From contig PFPK01000018.1 in NCBI GenBank assembly GCA_002793015.1, positions 1-37,180 of the forward strand: a stretch of DNA of 37,180 nt, written 5' to 3'. The notes beneath the pieces are model-generated. The model ran no database searches. It saw nothing but the letters and a program-made list of their open reading frames with translations, and was not told the origin of the DNA. The translations under genes and the position numbers were made by a program. The stretch is from Candidatus Magasanikbacteria bacterium CG_4_10_14_0_2_um_filter_37_12 (GTDB lineage Bacteria; Patescibacteriota; Patescibacteriia; Magasanikbacterales; UBA922). Shown in pieces: positions 16,362 through 24,112 of this stretch (within the stretch, counting starts at the first letter, position 1; every line of letters starts with the position of its first letter).

Positions 16362-17462
16362 TCACCACCAAATCAACCCTTTAACCACAATCCAATAATA
16401 AATCTTCATCAGTGGATTACCAATATACTTCAAAACAGAATTATTCATTGAAGCATCTTGAAAATCAATTCCAGGTACAGAAAAACCAAGCAAATACCGA
16501 TCACTCACCTTTCTAATCTTTTGGATATGTTTTCTTTTTCCAAGCCACAGTTTCCAACTGCTACTTTTGAACCAATACTGATAGATTTTCTTTCTCTTGT
16601 CAGTCCAGCCACCCTTGATCGCAAAAACCCATAGACCCACTTCCAAAACCAAAGCCATTGGTAACAATAACAACAATGTCGGCCAACGGAAAAACATCAG
16701 CATCACCCCATAACGATTGCGTTCCATCCAATAGAACTTGGTAATACTACGGCTAAATTGATACTTATGATAAAAAACAGAATCATTAACAAGAGCAATC
16801 TTGTAACCCACTGACCGTAAACGAAAAGTCCATTCCAAATCTTCGTGATAGAGAAAAAAATCACTATCCCAAGAACCAAATTTTTTAATCACCCCTACAC
16901 TCACCATAAGCGCCGCACCACTGGCATAAGAAATTTCTTTTATTTTTGGGTAAATTATATCTTTATACTTCATACGATAGTTGTGACAATAACCAAACCC
17001 TAAGTAGTGAAACATATTGCCATCGCTGTTGAGTAAATCTGCCTCAGGATGCAAAAGTATGAGAGATTGAGCTAGGCCAATATTCTTATCATTTTCCATA
17101 GCCTCCACCAATGGTTCAAAAGCATTGACTGCCAAAAAACCATCGCTATTGTGAAAAAAGACATAATCAAAACCGTGCTCAATCGCCCAATCCACGCCAG
17201 CATTATTGCCCCCAGCAAATCCAAAATTTTCTTTTTGAGACAAAAGTGTGGTATGAGGTAACTGATTGCCAGACAGAGGCATGACATTTTCTTCCAAATA
17301 ACGCACAGAATGGCCATGTTCAGGATGAAGATTGTCAACAATTACAAATTCCAACTTGTCTTTTGGGTAAGTTATTTTTTTCAACGAAGAAACCACATCG
17401 TCAATATAGGGTTCGCAATGAAAACTGAGATATATGATGGCTATTTTGGGATAAAAATTCAT
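16362..17462 (-). CDS. GT2 glycosyltransferase with C-terminal membrane segment
   Basis: 366 residues. The GT-A fold opens with KIAIIYLSFHCEPYIDDVVSSL, continues with VIVDN and ENFGFAGGNNAGVDWAIEHGFDYVFFHNSD (the DXD-equivalent is HNSD) and has the acceptor-side motif FFLYHEDLEWTFRLRSVGYKI. A hydrophobic segment (WPTLLLLLPMALVLEVGLWVFAI) follows at about 260-285. The pattern fits rhamnosyltransferase-like GT2 enzymes that add sugars to a lipid-linked glycan at the inner face of the membrane. It is the last of four GT2 genes in the cluster. Donor and acceptor cannot be told. Confidence 0.88.
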   Translation of the reverse strand: MNFYPKIAIIYLSFHCEPYIDDVVSSLKKITYPKDKLEFVIVDNLHPEHGHSVRYLEENVMPLSGNQLPHTTLLSQKENFGFAGGNNAGVDWAIEHGFDYVFFHNSDGFLAVNAFEPLVEAMENDKNIGLAQSLILLHPEADLLNSDGNMFHYLGFGYCHNYRMKYKDIIYPKIKEISYASGAALMVSVGVIKKFGSWDSDFFLYHEDLEWTFRLRSVGYKIALVNDSVFYHKYQFSRSITKFYWMERNRYGVMLMFFRWPTLLLLLPMALVLEVGLWVFAIKGGWTDKRKKIYQYWFKSSSWKLWLGKRKHIQKIRKVSDRYLLGFSVPGIDFQDASMNNSVLKYIGNPLMKIYYWIVVKGLIWW

Positions 17463-17470
17463 ATTCTATT

Positions 17471-18313
17471 TTAGACTTTCGACTTATAATATTTATGATT
17501 CCCTCGCCACTTCCACAAATATTGTACCCAACTTTTGGCGTGAATCCGAGCTAATTTATTTTTAAATATTGCTTTGAAAAAGCCAGGTACTTTGGCAGAA
17601 TCGCGTACATGTACGTGCCTAATAACTATATCATGGACATAATATACTGGCCACCCTGCTTCCCACATACTATGACACCAGTCAGCATCTTCAAGATACA
17701 TAAAATATCGATCATCAAACCACCCGATGTCGTCCACCATTTCTTTTCGTACCACCATAGCGGCACCAAGCACCCAATCGACAGGACGTGTCTCCTTGTG
17801 ATCAAAATCTTTCATGATAAGTTTGTCAGCATGCTTTTTGACCCATGTATATTTTTGATCAAAATTAATTTGTTTCAAAGGTTTGATGAGAATACTTGGC
17901 AAATCAAAACGATAACATGAATACTGTAAACTCCCATCCATATTTTGAAGTTTTGGACCAATACAACCGATACGCGGATGAGCGTCCATATAGGCAATAA
18001 TGCGTTCAATGGTTTTTGTATGTTCTGGAATAATAGTGTCGCGGTTCAAAACAAAATAATACCGCGCTTCGCACGTCTTAAATCCATTCACGTTTCCTTT
18101 ACCAAATCCAACATTGCCACCAGAGTCAACATATATGACTTGTGGAAATTTTTGAAGTGTTTCTTTCATTCCATCTTTGTTTTCCGAATTATCAGCCACC
18201 GTAATCTGCACATCATATTTACAATCTTTTGTATCAGAAACCAAAGACTCAACAGCTCGCGTGATGTCGTCTTTACAGAAGTAATTGAGTAATACGATGT
18301 TTATGTCAACCAT
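17471..18313 (-). CDS. GT2 glycosyltransferase
   Basis: 280 residues from the ATG at 18313 (MVDINIVLLNYFCKDD); the longer frame to 18367 would overlap the neighbouring gene and adds non-homologous residues. Motifs: DVQITVADNSEN, GGNVGFGKGNVNGFKTCEARYYFVLNRDTIIP (NRD as the DXD equivalent) and YFMYLEDADWCHSMWEAGW. A basic C-terminus (KNKLARIHAKSWVQYLWKWRGNHKYYKSK) suggests contact with the membrane. It is a rhamnosyltransferase-type GT2 like its neighbours, with nine bases separating it from the next gene. Specificity unknown. Confidence 0.88.
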   Translation of the reverse strand: MVDINIVLLNYFCKDDITRAVESLVSDTKDCKYDVQITVADNSENKDGMKETLQKFPQVIYVDSGGNVGFGKGNVNGFKTCEARYYFVLNRDTIIPEHTKTIERIIAYMDAHPRIGCIGPKLQNMDGSLQYSCYRFDLPSILIKPLKQINFDQKYTWVKKHADKLIMKDFDHKETRPVDWVLGAAMVVRKEMVDDIGWFDDRYFMYLEDADWCHSMWEAGWPVYYVHDIVIRHVHVRDSAKVPGFFKAIFKNKLARIHAKSWVQYLWKWRGNHKYYKSKV

Positions 18314-18336
18314 ACTTATACTTTTAAAAAAATAAA

Positions 18337-19431
18337 TTAACTCCACCACTTCCGCATTTCCCTCCACCCAACTTTTCTCATTCCTATAATTTCCAATTTC
18401 TTATTTCTAATTTCTCGACGATTCTTCCATATTTCCCCTAATCCTTTCAAAACACTTCTATCAAAGATAAGAAACCACATAAACTTCTTAAATTCATACC
18501 ATTTTATGAACACTGCATCAAGAATCCAATTTTGCCAGTATTCATTTTTGTATAAGGTCATCAAATGATTTTTGTATGAGTGATACTTAACCCAAGCACT
18601 TTGCTTTTTCTTATTTTCTACTGCAACCTTGTCCCCTTTTTTATCAAGACCCTCGACTGTCCTATCATGATAGGCGACTGTATCGAGTAAGACAAATGCT
18701 TTATATCCAGCGATACGTAAACGAAATGCAAGATCCACATCTTCTTTGTATGAATTATAAAGCGAATCAAAAAAAGTGCAGTCTGAAAAACAAACTTTTT
18801 CAATTGTGCTTGTTCGTAACATAGGTAGCGCTCCTGACACGCCAAACACTTCGAGAGCCGTACCATCGCCATTGTGCCTTTCGGCCCGAAAAGATAATTT
18901 CATTTTTGGTTCTACTTCATCCCAATCTTTTCCTGCATATTTTTCTACTACGCGACGATTGCGAAAGACTTTCAATCCCAATGAATCTATCTTATTTGTA
19001 AAGGTATCTTGAAGTCTGAAGTCTGAAGTCTGAAGTCCATTAAAATTCCACTTCATAAGTCTCGGACTCACCGCCGCCACATTCTCGTGTCTATCAAGAA
19101 AATACGTCATTTTCCCAAGACAGTCTGGCGTCAAATACATGTCCTGATTTAACAAAAGCATGTATTCACAATCATAATTCCTAATTCTTAATTCATGATT
19201 CAATTTATTATGTCCTTCTGCAAATCCAAGATTTTCTTTTCCTTCTATCAATTCTACATCGACTGGAAAATCCTTAATTTCATTCTTAATCTTTTCAGCC
19301 GTATCGTCACCTGATCCATTATCCAAGATAACTAATTTCCAATCTGTATAAATTTGTTTTCTAAGCGATGCAAAAAGATGTGGAATATATTTTGCTCCGT
19401 TCCAGGTGACGAGATGTACTGATAGTTTCAT
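18337..19431 (-). CDS. GT2 glycosyltransferase carrying three heptamer arrays
   Basis: 364 residues. Motifs: LSVHLVTWNGAKYIPHLFASLRKQ, LVILDNGSGDDT, GKENLGFAEGHN and LLLNQDMYLTPD, then NSYKEDVDLAFRLRIAGYKAF, so the GT-A core is complete. Three stretches are coded by tandem 7-base arrays: NHELRIRNYDCEY (19175-19202), GLQTSDFRLQDT (19011-19038) and REIRNKKLEII near the C-terminus (18388-18415). These look like insertions into loops rather than part of the fold. The gene ends 24 bases before the next GT2 start at 18313. It likely builds the same surface glycan as its neighbours. Confidence 0.87.
   Translation of the reverse strand: MKLSVHLVTWNGAKYIPHLFASLRKQIYTDWKLVILDNGSGDDTAEKIKNEIKDFPVDVELIEGKENLGFAEGHNKLNHELRIRNYDCEYMLLLNQDMYLTPDCLGKMTYFLDRHENVAAVSPRLMKWNFNGLQTSDFRLQDTFTNKIDSLGLKVFRNRRVVEKYAGKDWDEVEPKMKLSFRAERHNGDGTALEVFGVSGALPMLRTSTIEKVCFSDCTFFDSLYNSYKEDVDLAFRLRIAGYKAFVLLDTVAYHDRTVEGLDKKGDKVAVENKKKQSAWVKYHSYKNHLMTLYKNEYWQNWILDAVFIKWYEFKKFMWFLIFDRSVLKGLGEIWKNRREIRNKKLEIIGMRKVGWREMRKWWS
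18388..18415. repeat. Heptamer tandem array, unit aatttct
   Basis: Four units: aatttcc, aatttct, tatttct, aatttct. It lies inside the 3' part of the GT2 gene and is read on the minus strand as REIRNKKLEII. Confidence 0.75.
19011..19038. repeat. Heptamer tandem array, unit gaagtct
   Basis: Three perfect units of gaagtct and a fourth ending in c. It lies inside the GT2 gene and is read as LQTSDFRLQD. Confidence 0.85.
19175..19202. repeat. Heptamer tandem array, unit taattct
   Basis: Four units differing at one or two bases: taattcc, taattct, taattca, tgattca. It lies inside the same GT2 gene, read as NHELRIRNYD. Confidence 0.7.
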
Positions 19432-19440
19432 AATAATACT

Positions 19441-19468
19441 GTTTACTGTTTACTGTTTACTGTTTTCT
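19441..19468. repeat. Heptamer tandem array, unit gtttact
   Basis: Three perfect units of gtttact plus gttttct. It contains the stop codon and last codons of the GT2 gene at 19443-20327 (read as TVNSKQ-stop) and reaches into the 11-base gap to the next gene. Confidence 0.85.
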
Positions 19469-20327
19469 TATAAAACAAATCATTCACCCACGCCATCACA
19501 ATCCCCACTGGTCGAAATAATGCGATCCACATCCACTTATACCATGGTTCCCATTTTTTAAAATATGTAAGCATGGACTTTGTAAAATTTATTTGTTTCC
19601 AAAGTGTCTTTCGTTTTTTGAAACTTTGTCCGACATAATCTACACATGAAATTATTGGCGTGTATACAACTTTGTAATTAAAACGCACTGCCTCACGACA
19701 GATATCCACATCCTCATACCAAATAAAATATCTTGGATCAAATGCCCAACCAAGTTTGTCTATAAACTCACGACGCATAAGCATAAAACTACCACGCACA
19801 CTATGTACTTCTTGTTCTGTGTCAATATCCAAATCTTTCATATGATATCTATCGAGTATATGTGGAAAAATATGAGGCAATTTCAAAATAAGAGCAAGTT
19901 GTTCCCACAACTTTGGAAATCGACGTGGCGATGCTTCCCAATTGAAATTCCCATATTGGTCAACAAGTTTTGGACATACGATACCCACGTCTGGGTGTTT
20001 ATTCATCCATTCAAGAATAATATCAAGAGTTCCATCCTCTACTTTCATATCACCATTAAGAAATAATATAAACTGGCCTTTTGCCAGAGCAAGACCTTTA
20101 TTATTTGCAACACCAAAACCAAGATTTTCTTTATTTTCTATTATGTGTATTGGCAAATCGCGACCTGTCCCTACGAATTTTGCAATTTTTACGGTCTCGT
20201 CAGTTGATCCATTGTCAGAAATGATCTCCTCGCATGTTATGTGTGTACACCCTCGAAAAACCGATTCCATTTGTTTGGCAATATCGTTTGCATTGTTCCA
20301 TGTGACGGTGATGACTGAAAGATCCAT
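19443..20327 (-). CDS. GT2 glycosyltransferase
   Basis: 294 residues. It starts directly with the GT-A fold (MDLSVITVTWNNANDIAKQMESV) and has ISDNGSTDET, ENKENLGFGVANNKG, LFLNGDMKVEDG (NGD as the DXD equivalent), VHSVRGSFMLMRREFIDKLG and YFIWYEDVDICREAV. These are the standard motifs of rhamnosyltransferase-like GT2 proteins. The last residues (TVNSKQ) are coded by a heptamer array, so its true ancestral end may be a few residues earlier. It starts two bases before the stop of the cupin gene upstream, indicating tight co-transcription. Confidence 0.88.
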   Translation of the reverse strand: MDLSVITVTWNNANDIAKQMESVFRGCTHITCEEIISDNGSTDETVKIAKFVGTGRDLPIHIIENKENLGFGVANNKGLALAKGQFILFLNGDMKVEDGTLDIILEWMNKHPDVGIVCPKLVDQYGNFNWEASPRRFPKLWEQLALILKLPHIFPHILDRYHMKDLDIDTEQEVHSVRGSFMLMRREFIDKLGWAFDPRYFIWYEDVDICREAVRFNYKVVYTPIISCVDYVGQSFKKRKTLWKQINFTKSMLTYFKKWEPWYKWMWIALFRPVGIVMAWVNDLFYKKTVNSKQ

Positions 20328-20328
20328 A

Positions 20329-20736
20329 TTAATATGTCTGTGCTAATTTTTCATCCAACTCAAAATTATTTCCTTTTCCACTTCGACCATAATCATCAGA
20401 AATCTTGACCACATCATCCAAATCATTTGTAGACACTTCAAAAATATCTGAATCTTCGAGCCCATGTGCGCGATGTACCATACCAGGGTATATATCAAGT
20501 TTATCTCCAGGATTCAAAATTACCTCCTCAAGAGCATCCGCCGAAGGTCCAAGTAAAAATTTTATTTTCCCTGACATCAGATACTGTGTTTCTATTTTCT
20601 TTTCATGATATTGGAGTGAATATTGATGTCCTTTTTTGATATGCAAAATCTTACCACAATATTGCGCCTGATGTGCAAACCATATTTCATGACCCCAGGG
20701 TTTTGGGATTTTTTGGATAGGAATTTGTTCATTCAT
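20329..20736 (-). CDS. Cupin, mannose-6-phosphate isomerase type II-like
   Basis: 135 residues from the ATG at 20736 (an ATG at 20745 overlaps the upstream stop). The single cupin has the metal-site pattern: YSLQYHEKKIETQYLMSGK (His and Glu), then GDKLDIYPGMVHRAHG with the third His. The start PIPKPWGHEIWFA-type segment (KPWGHEIWF) is typical of the C-terminal cupin of bifunctional GMP/PMI enzymes and of small sugar-phosphate isomerase-like cupins. It is placed between the RmlD-like reductase and a glycosyltransferase, so a role in sugar nucleotide supply is likely. It is not an obvious RmlC, having none of its motifs. Confidence 0.8.
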   Translation of the reverse strand: MNEQIPIQKIPKPWGHEIWFAHQAQYCGKILHIKKGHQYSLQYHEKKIETQYLMSGKIKFLLGPSADALEEVILNPGDKLDIYPGMVHRAHGLEDSDIFEVSTNDLDDVVKISDDYGRSGKGNNFELDEKLAQTY

Positions 20737-20738
20737 AA

Positions 20739-21611
20739 TTAGCATGATAATGTTTCATTACTCTTCTCACCTTTTTTCTTCGCCACTGCATACTTCTCCA
20801 TGGTATCTCTCATTGCCTCATGTACTTCACGCATTTCAATCCCAATCTTACTCAAATTTTCAGATGCCAAAAAATTATTTGATCGTGTTTTTGTCGCAAG
20901 ACCTTGTTGTACGAGATCATCATTTGTAATCCATTCATTATTATGATTTGGATCAACTAGATCTTCATACAATGCAACAATTTCTCTATGTTTGAGTGTT
21001 CCTGGATTGGTCACGTGAAAAATACCTACGGCTTTCTGTTCCATCAATTTATAAAATACATCAATCATATCATCAATAATTGTCACGCTGTTTTCTACAT
21101 CAATCACTTTTGAAAAAGTTGCCAATTTGTCAATCATGTTATTTGGTGATGGAACATAATCAATCGGCATGCGAATACGAGCAATCCCAACATTTGGCAA
21201 CGTGGACAATACTAGATCGGTTGCCCATTTTGTTCGTGAATAGGTTACTTCTGTCGGATTACCCATATCATCTTCACGCCATTTCTTATCTGGATGTGGC
21301 GAATCGCCATAAAAAATACATCCAGATCCAATATGTAAAAAATAAATTCCTCTTTCTTGACAGCCTTCGGCAATCGTAATGGGAAGTTTTGTATTCCCCA
21401 GAATTGTTTCAAGTTGATGTGTTTCACACCAGTCAACATTTGGTTTACCACGAACTCCCGCGGCATTTAAAATTGCATCAGGTTTATGCTCATCAATCAA
21501 TTTCAATACATCTTCTTTTGAAATAACTCTATCAGTTGAAATAACTGAATCAGCCCATGCGTCGTGACAACGATGACCAATGTAACCTCCGCCGATAATA
21601 AGTATTTTCAT
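20739..21611 (-). CDS. RmlD-like NAD(P)-dependent sugar nucleotide reductase
   Basis: 290 residues, extended short-chain dehydrogenase fold. It has the Rossmann loop GGGYIGHR at 7-14, LNAAGVRGKPNVDWCE (as in RmlD, which has NAAAYTAVDKAE), LHIGSGCIFYGD and the catalytic pair in YSRTK near residue 124. The sequence resembles dTDP-4-dehydrorhamnose reductases and the plant-type 3,5-epimerase/4-reductase more than classical RmlD. If it also epimerises, it could replace the missing RmlC. The family reduces the 4-keto sugar made by RmlB, whose gene lies upstream on the same strand. Confidence 0.78.
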   Translation of the reverse strand: MKILIIGGGYIGHRCHDAWADSVISTDRVISKEDVLKLIDEHKPDAILNAAGVRGKPNVDWCETHQLETILGNTKLPITIAEGCQERGIYFLHIGSGCIFYGDSPHPDKKWREDDMGNPTEVTYSRTKWATDLVLSTLPNVGIARIRMPIDYVPSPNNMIDKLATFSKVIDVENSVTIIDDMIDVFYKLMEQKAVGIFHVTNPGTLKHREIVALYEDLVDPNHNNEWITNDDLVQQGLATKTRSNNFLASENLSKIGIEMREVHEAMRDTMEKYAVAKKKGEKSNETLSC

Positions 21612-21612
21612 G

Positions 21613-21694
21613 TATTAGGTTTTAGGTATTAGGTTTTAGGGATTAGGTTTTGTGCAAAACCTAGATACCTAAAACCTAAACTACCTAATACCTA
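21613..21694. repeat. Heptamer array folded into a long inverted repeat
   Basis: Between the RmlD-like gene and rmlB, units taggttt and taggtat alternate five times (21616-21650). After the spacer tgtgc, the complementary units (aaaacct, gatacct, aaaacct, ctacct, aatacct) return to 21694, ending on the rmlB stop codon. The whole can form an imperfect hairpin of roughly 35 bp, so it could act as a transcription attenuator as well as a repeat. Confidence 0.8.
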
Positions 21695-22693
21695 TCTTCC
21701 ATACCATTCATCATAATACTTCTGATAATCTCCACTTTTACAATGTTCAACCCAAACTTGATGTTCCTTGTACCATTCAATCATATCTTTCAAACCCTCC
21801 TCAAAACTAATTTGCGGTTCCCATCCGAGTTCATTTTTTGCTTTGCTAAAATCTATTGCATAACGTCTATCGTGGCCTGGACGATCTTTTACAAATTCAA
21901 TATAACTCTCATCTTTATCCATCAGTTTAATCAATATTTTTGTCAAATCAAGATTTGTTATCTCGCTGTCTCCACCAAGACAGTACGTCTCCCCTATTTT
22001 TCCTTTTTGTAATATAAAATCAATGCCACGAGCATGATCATCAACATGAATCCAGTCTCTTACCTGTTGTCCATCACCATATACTGGTACTTTCTTACCA
22101 TCCATCAAGTTTGAAATAAAATGCGGTATAAGTTTTTCAGGAAAATGATAAGGACCATAATTATTTGAACAATTGGAAATGGTCATCTCAATACCGTATG
22201 TATGATAATATGCGCGCACCAAATGATCAGAAGCAGCCTTGCTGGCAGAATATGGACTACGAGGGTCATAAGGAGTAGATTCGTCAAAAGCAGGTTCGTT
22301 GGGCTTCAGAGCTCCAAACACTTCGTCAGTCGACACATGATGAAAACGTTTCTTGTATTCACGCACGCCGTCAAGCAATATTTGTGTGCCAAGAACATTA
22401 GTACGAATAAAAGCACTGGGATCCAAGATAGATCTATCAACGTGGGACTCAGCCGCAAAATGCACAATCAAGTCCACATCTTTTACTATTTCAAAAACCA
22501 CATCTCTATCACAAATGTCCCCTTTTACAAATCTATAATTTTTATTTTCTACAATATCTTTCAGATTTTCTAAATTTCCCGCATACGTCAAACAGTCAAG
22601 ATTGACTACCTCATCTTGTGGATGTTCTTTCATCCAAAAACGAATAAAATTGGAGCCAATAAACCCCGCTCCACCAGTTACTAACAATTTCAT
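21692..22693 (-). CDS. rmlB: dTDP-glucose 4,6-dehydratase
   Basis: 333 residues, the standard length. Motifs: GGAGFIGSNFIRFW (NAD-binding), HFAAESHVDRSI, the catalytic STDEVFG near residue 121, YSASKAASDH with the Tyr and Lys near residues 149-153, NCSNNYGPYHFPEKLIP, and RDWIHVDDHARGID. It converts dTDP-glucose to dTDP-4-keto-6-deoxyglucose, the precursor of rhamnose and other deoxysugars. It is the most confidently named enzyme of the glycan block. It lies three bases downstream of the cupin gene at 22697 on the same strand. Confidence 0.95.
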   Translation of the reverse strand: MKLLVTGGAGFIGSNFIRFWMKEHPQDEVVNLDCLTYAGNLENLKDIVENKNYRFVKGDICDRDVVFEIVKDVDLIVHFAAESHVDRSILDPSAFIRTNVLGTQILLDGVREYKKRFHHVSTDEVFGALKPNEPAFDESTPYDPRSPYSASKAASDHLVRAYYHTYGIEMTISNCSNNYGPYHFPEKLIPHFISNLMDGKKVPVYGDGQQVRDWIHVDDHARGIDFILQKGKIGETYCLGGDSEITNLDLTKILIKLMDKDESYIEFVKDRPGHDRRYAIDFSKAKNELGWEPQISFEEGLKDMIEWYKEHQVWVEHCKSGDYQKYYDEWYGR

Positions 22694-22696
22694 AAA

Positions 22697-23095
22697 CTAT
22701 TCGACATTATAATTATAACAATCATCATCCTTACGCAAAGGGTAATTACTAAAAAAAACTAACACAGCGGGCTCTTTACCAATATTTGTAGTTGGGTGAG
22801 CAACAAAAGTGGGAATATGAATCACATCTTTACATGGCTGAAGATTGATTTTTGTTCTTTCTTTGGTAATGACATTTTCTACTTTTAGCAAAACACTACC
22901 AGACTCAAGGTACAACATCACCTTATTTACCTTATGATAATACTCGCCAGTCGTCACCCCAGGATCAATAATTAAACGCGACATGTAGACATCTCCAACT
23001 TTTACACTCCACAAAGTTCTACCAGGTTTACTGTTATCTTCTTCCATTTTGAAGTGTTCGATAAAGTCCTCTGAACCCATCATGTTATTTGTCAT
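22697..23095 (-). CDS. Cupin resembling the CapF C-terminal/RmlC-like domain
   Basis: 132 residues from the ATG at 23095 (MTNNMMGSEDF), which overlaps the end of the Nudix gene by 11 bases; a longer frame to 23158 lies within that gene and is not likely. A one-domain cupin: LIIDPGVTTGEYYHKVNKVMLYLESGSVLLKV, then KDVIHIPTFVAHPTTNIGKEPAVLVFFSNYP and the tail DDDCYNYNVE. This layout matches cupins in capsule synthesis such as the CapF C-terminal domain (PxGxxRGxHYH, DIPPGxxHxIxNxG). An epimerase or isomerase acting on a keto-sugar made by RmlB is likely; the exact step cannot be told. Confidence 0.75.
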   Translation of the reverse strand: MTNNMMGSEDFIEHFKMEEDNSKPGRTLWSVKVGDVYMSRLIIDPGVTTGEYYHKVNKVMLYLESGSVLLKVENVITKERTKINLQPCKDVIHIPTFVAHPTTNIGKEPAVLVFFSNYPLRKDDDCYNYNVE

Positions 23096-23627
23096 TATGT
23101 AAAAAATGATGATGTACAAGTGCCCAAGTCGCCATGGTTTGCCCATCCCAAATATCATTACGTCGAATCATCTCGTCAATTTCATCAGGCCGACGATAGA
23201 GCACTTCTATTTCCTCCGTATCATCCAAATTCATTTCTCGATGTTCACTAACATGAGCCATGAAAACATGGGTAGTGTCTTTGGCATAGCCATTGGCAGG
23301 CTGGAATTCACCAACTTTGATAAATTCATCGGCCACGTAGCCTGTCTCTTCCAATAATTCTTCTCGTGCTGCCTCTATAGCCGTTTGCCCGTCTCTTAAC
23401 CCACCTCCTGGAAATTCAACACTTTCTTTATCAGTCAGATAGCGAGATTGTAAAATGAGGAGTAAACGCCCATCTGGGAAAACTGGCACAATGATCGCCA
23501 TTCCACGCAAATCTGAATAATAATAATCCCCTACTTCACCATTTGGTTTTTCATAAGTATCGTGCTTATACGCATACCAAGGGTTTTCGTGGATCACTTC
23601 TTCTGACAACTTATTGAGGTGTTTCAT
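23085..23627 (-). CDS. Nudix hydrolase (ADP-sugar pyrophosphatase type)
   Basis: 180 residues. The Nudix box is at about 75-97, GGGLRDGQTAIEAAREELLEETG, with the REELLEETG core intact but the first Glu of the signature replaced by Gln or Gly. The N-terminal pattern (VIHENPWYAYKHDTYEKPNGEVGDYYYSD, then MAIIVPVFPDGRLLLILQ) resembles ADP-ribose or ADP-sugar pyrophosphatases. The end HHHFLHNDK overlaps the cupin gene. It may control nucleotide-sugar pools or remove damaged nucleotides. Confidence 0.88.
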   Translation of the reverse strand: MKHLNKLSEEVIHENPWYAYKHDTYEKPNGEVGDYYYSDLRGMAIIVPVFPDGRLLLILQSRYLTDKESVEFPGGGLRDGQTAIEAAREELLEETGYVADEFIKVGEFQPANGYAKDTTHVFMAHVSEHREMNLDDTEEIEVLYRRPDEIDEMIRRNDIWDGQTMATWALVHHHFLHNDK

Positions 23628-23671
23628 AGTAGCATTTATGTCGATAACACAATTTAATTTCTTAAATCGGA

Positions 23672-24073
23672 CTAAAATAATTTTATTACCTCCTCAACAC
23701 TCATTCCCCCGTCATTATTAACAATAGAATGAACGTTACCTCCACCATCGTTCTCAAAGCGAGGTAAAATATGAATGTGCAAATGAGACACCTCTTGTCC
23801 GCCAGCTTCCCCGTGATTCCAGCCAACATTGAATCCGTCTGGATGGAGAACCAACTCTATTTTTTCCATCACTATTTCAATAGACAAAAATAAATCTTTT
23901 GAAAGTTCTTTATTCAAATCAAATAAGTTTTCAGCATGAACCTTCGGAATCAAGACTGTATGACCCTTGGCATGAGGATTGATATCCAAAAAAGCCAAGA
24001 CATGAGCATCCTCATGGATAGTATAGTTGGGTATTTCTCCATTGACAATTTTACAAAAAATACAACCTTGCAT
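23672..24073 (-). CDS. HIT-family nucleotide hydrolase/transferase
   Basis: 133 residues, full length. It opens with the family signature CIFCKIVNGEIPNYTIHEDAHVLAFLDINPHAKGHTVLIPK (two cysteines for zinc) and has the histidine triad SHLHIHILPRF near residues 95-103. HIT proteins of the HINT group hydrolyse AMP or GMP phosphoramidates and related mononucleotides. It stands 44 bases downstream of the Nudix gene on the same strand. Confidence 0.93.
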   Translation of the reverse strand: MQGCIFCKIVNGEIPNYTIHEDAHVLAFLDINPHAKGHTVLIPKVHAENLFDLNKELSKDLFLSIEIVMEKIELVLHPDGFNVGWNHGEAGGQEVSHLHIHILPRFENDGGGNVHSIVNNDGGMSVEEVIKLF

Positions 24074-24112
24074 AGGATTTTTCTATAAATAAATTGTTAA
24101 TCCTAGGATATC

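Noticed and set aside
17471-18367. Start of the GT2 gene at 18367
   Set aside because: It would overlap the neighbour by 31 bases and add residues unlike the family; the ATG at 18313 begins exactly at the GT-A strand.
18388-19468. CRISPR array
   Set aside because: The repeats are 7 bases, directly adjacent and without spacers, and no cas genes are present.
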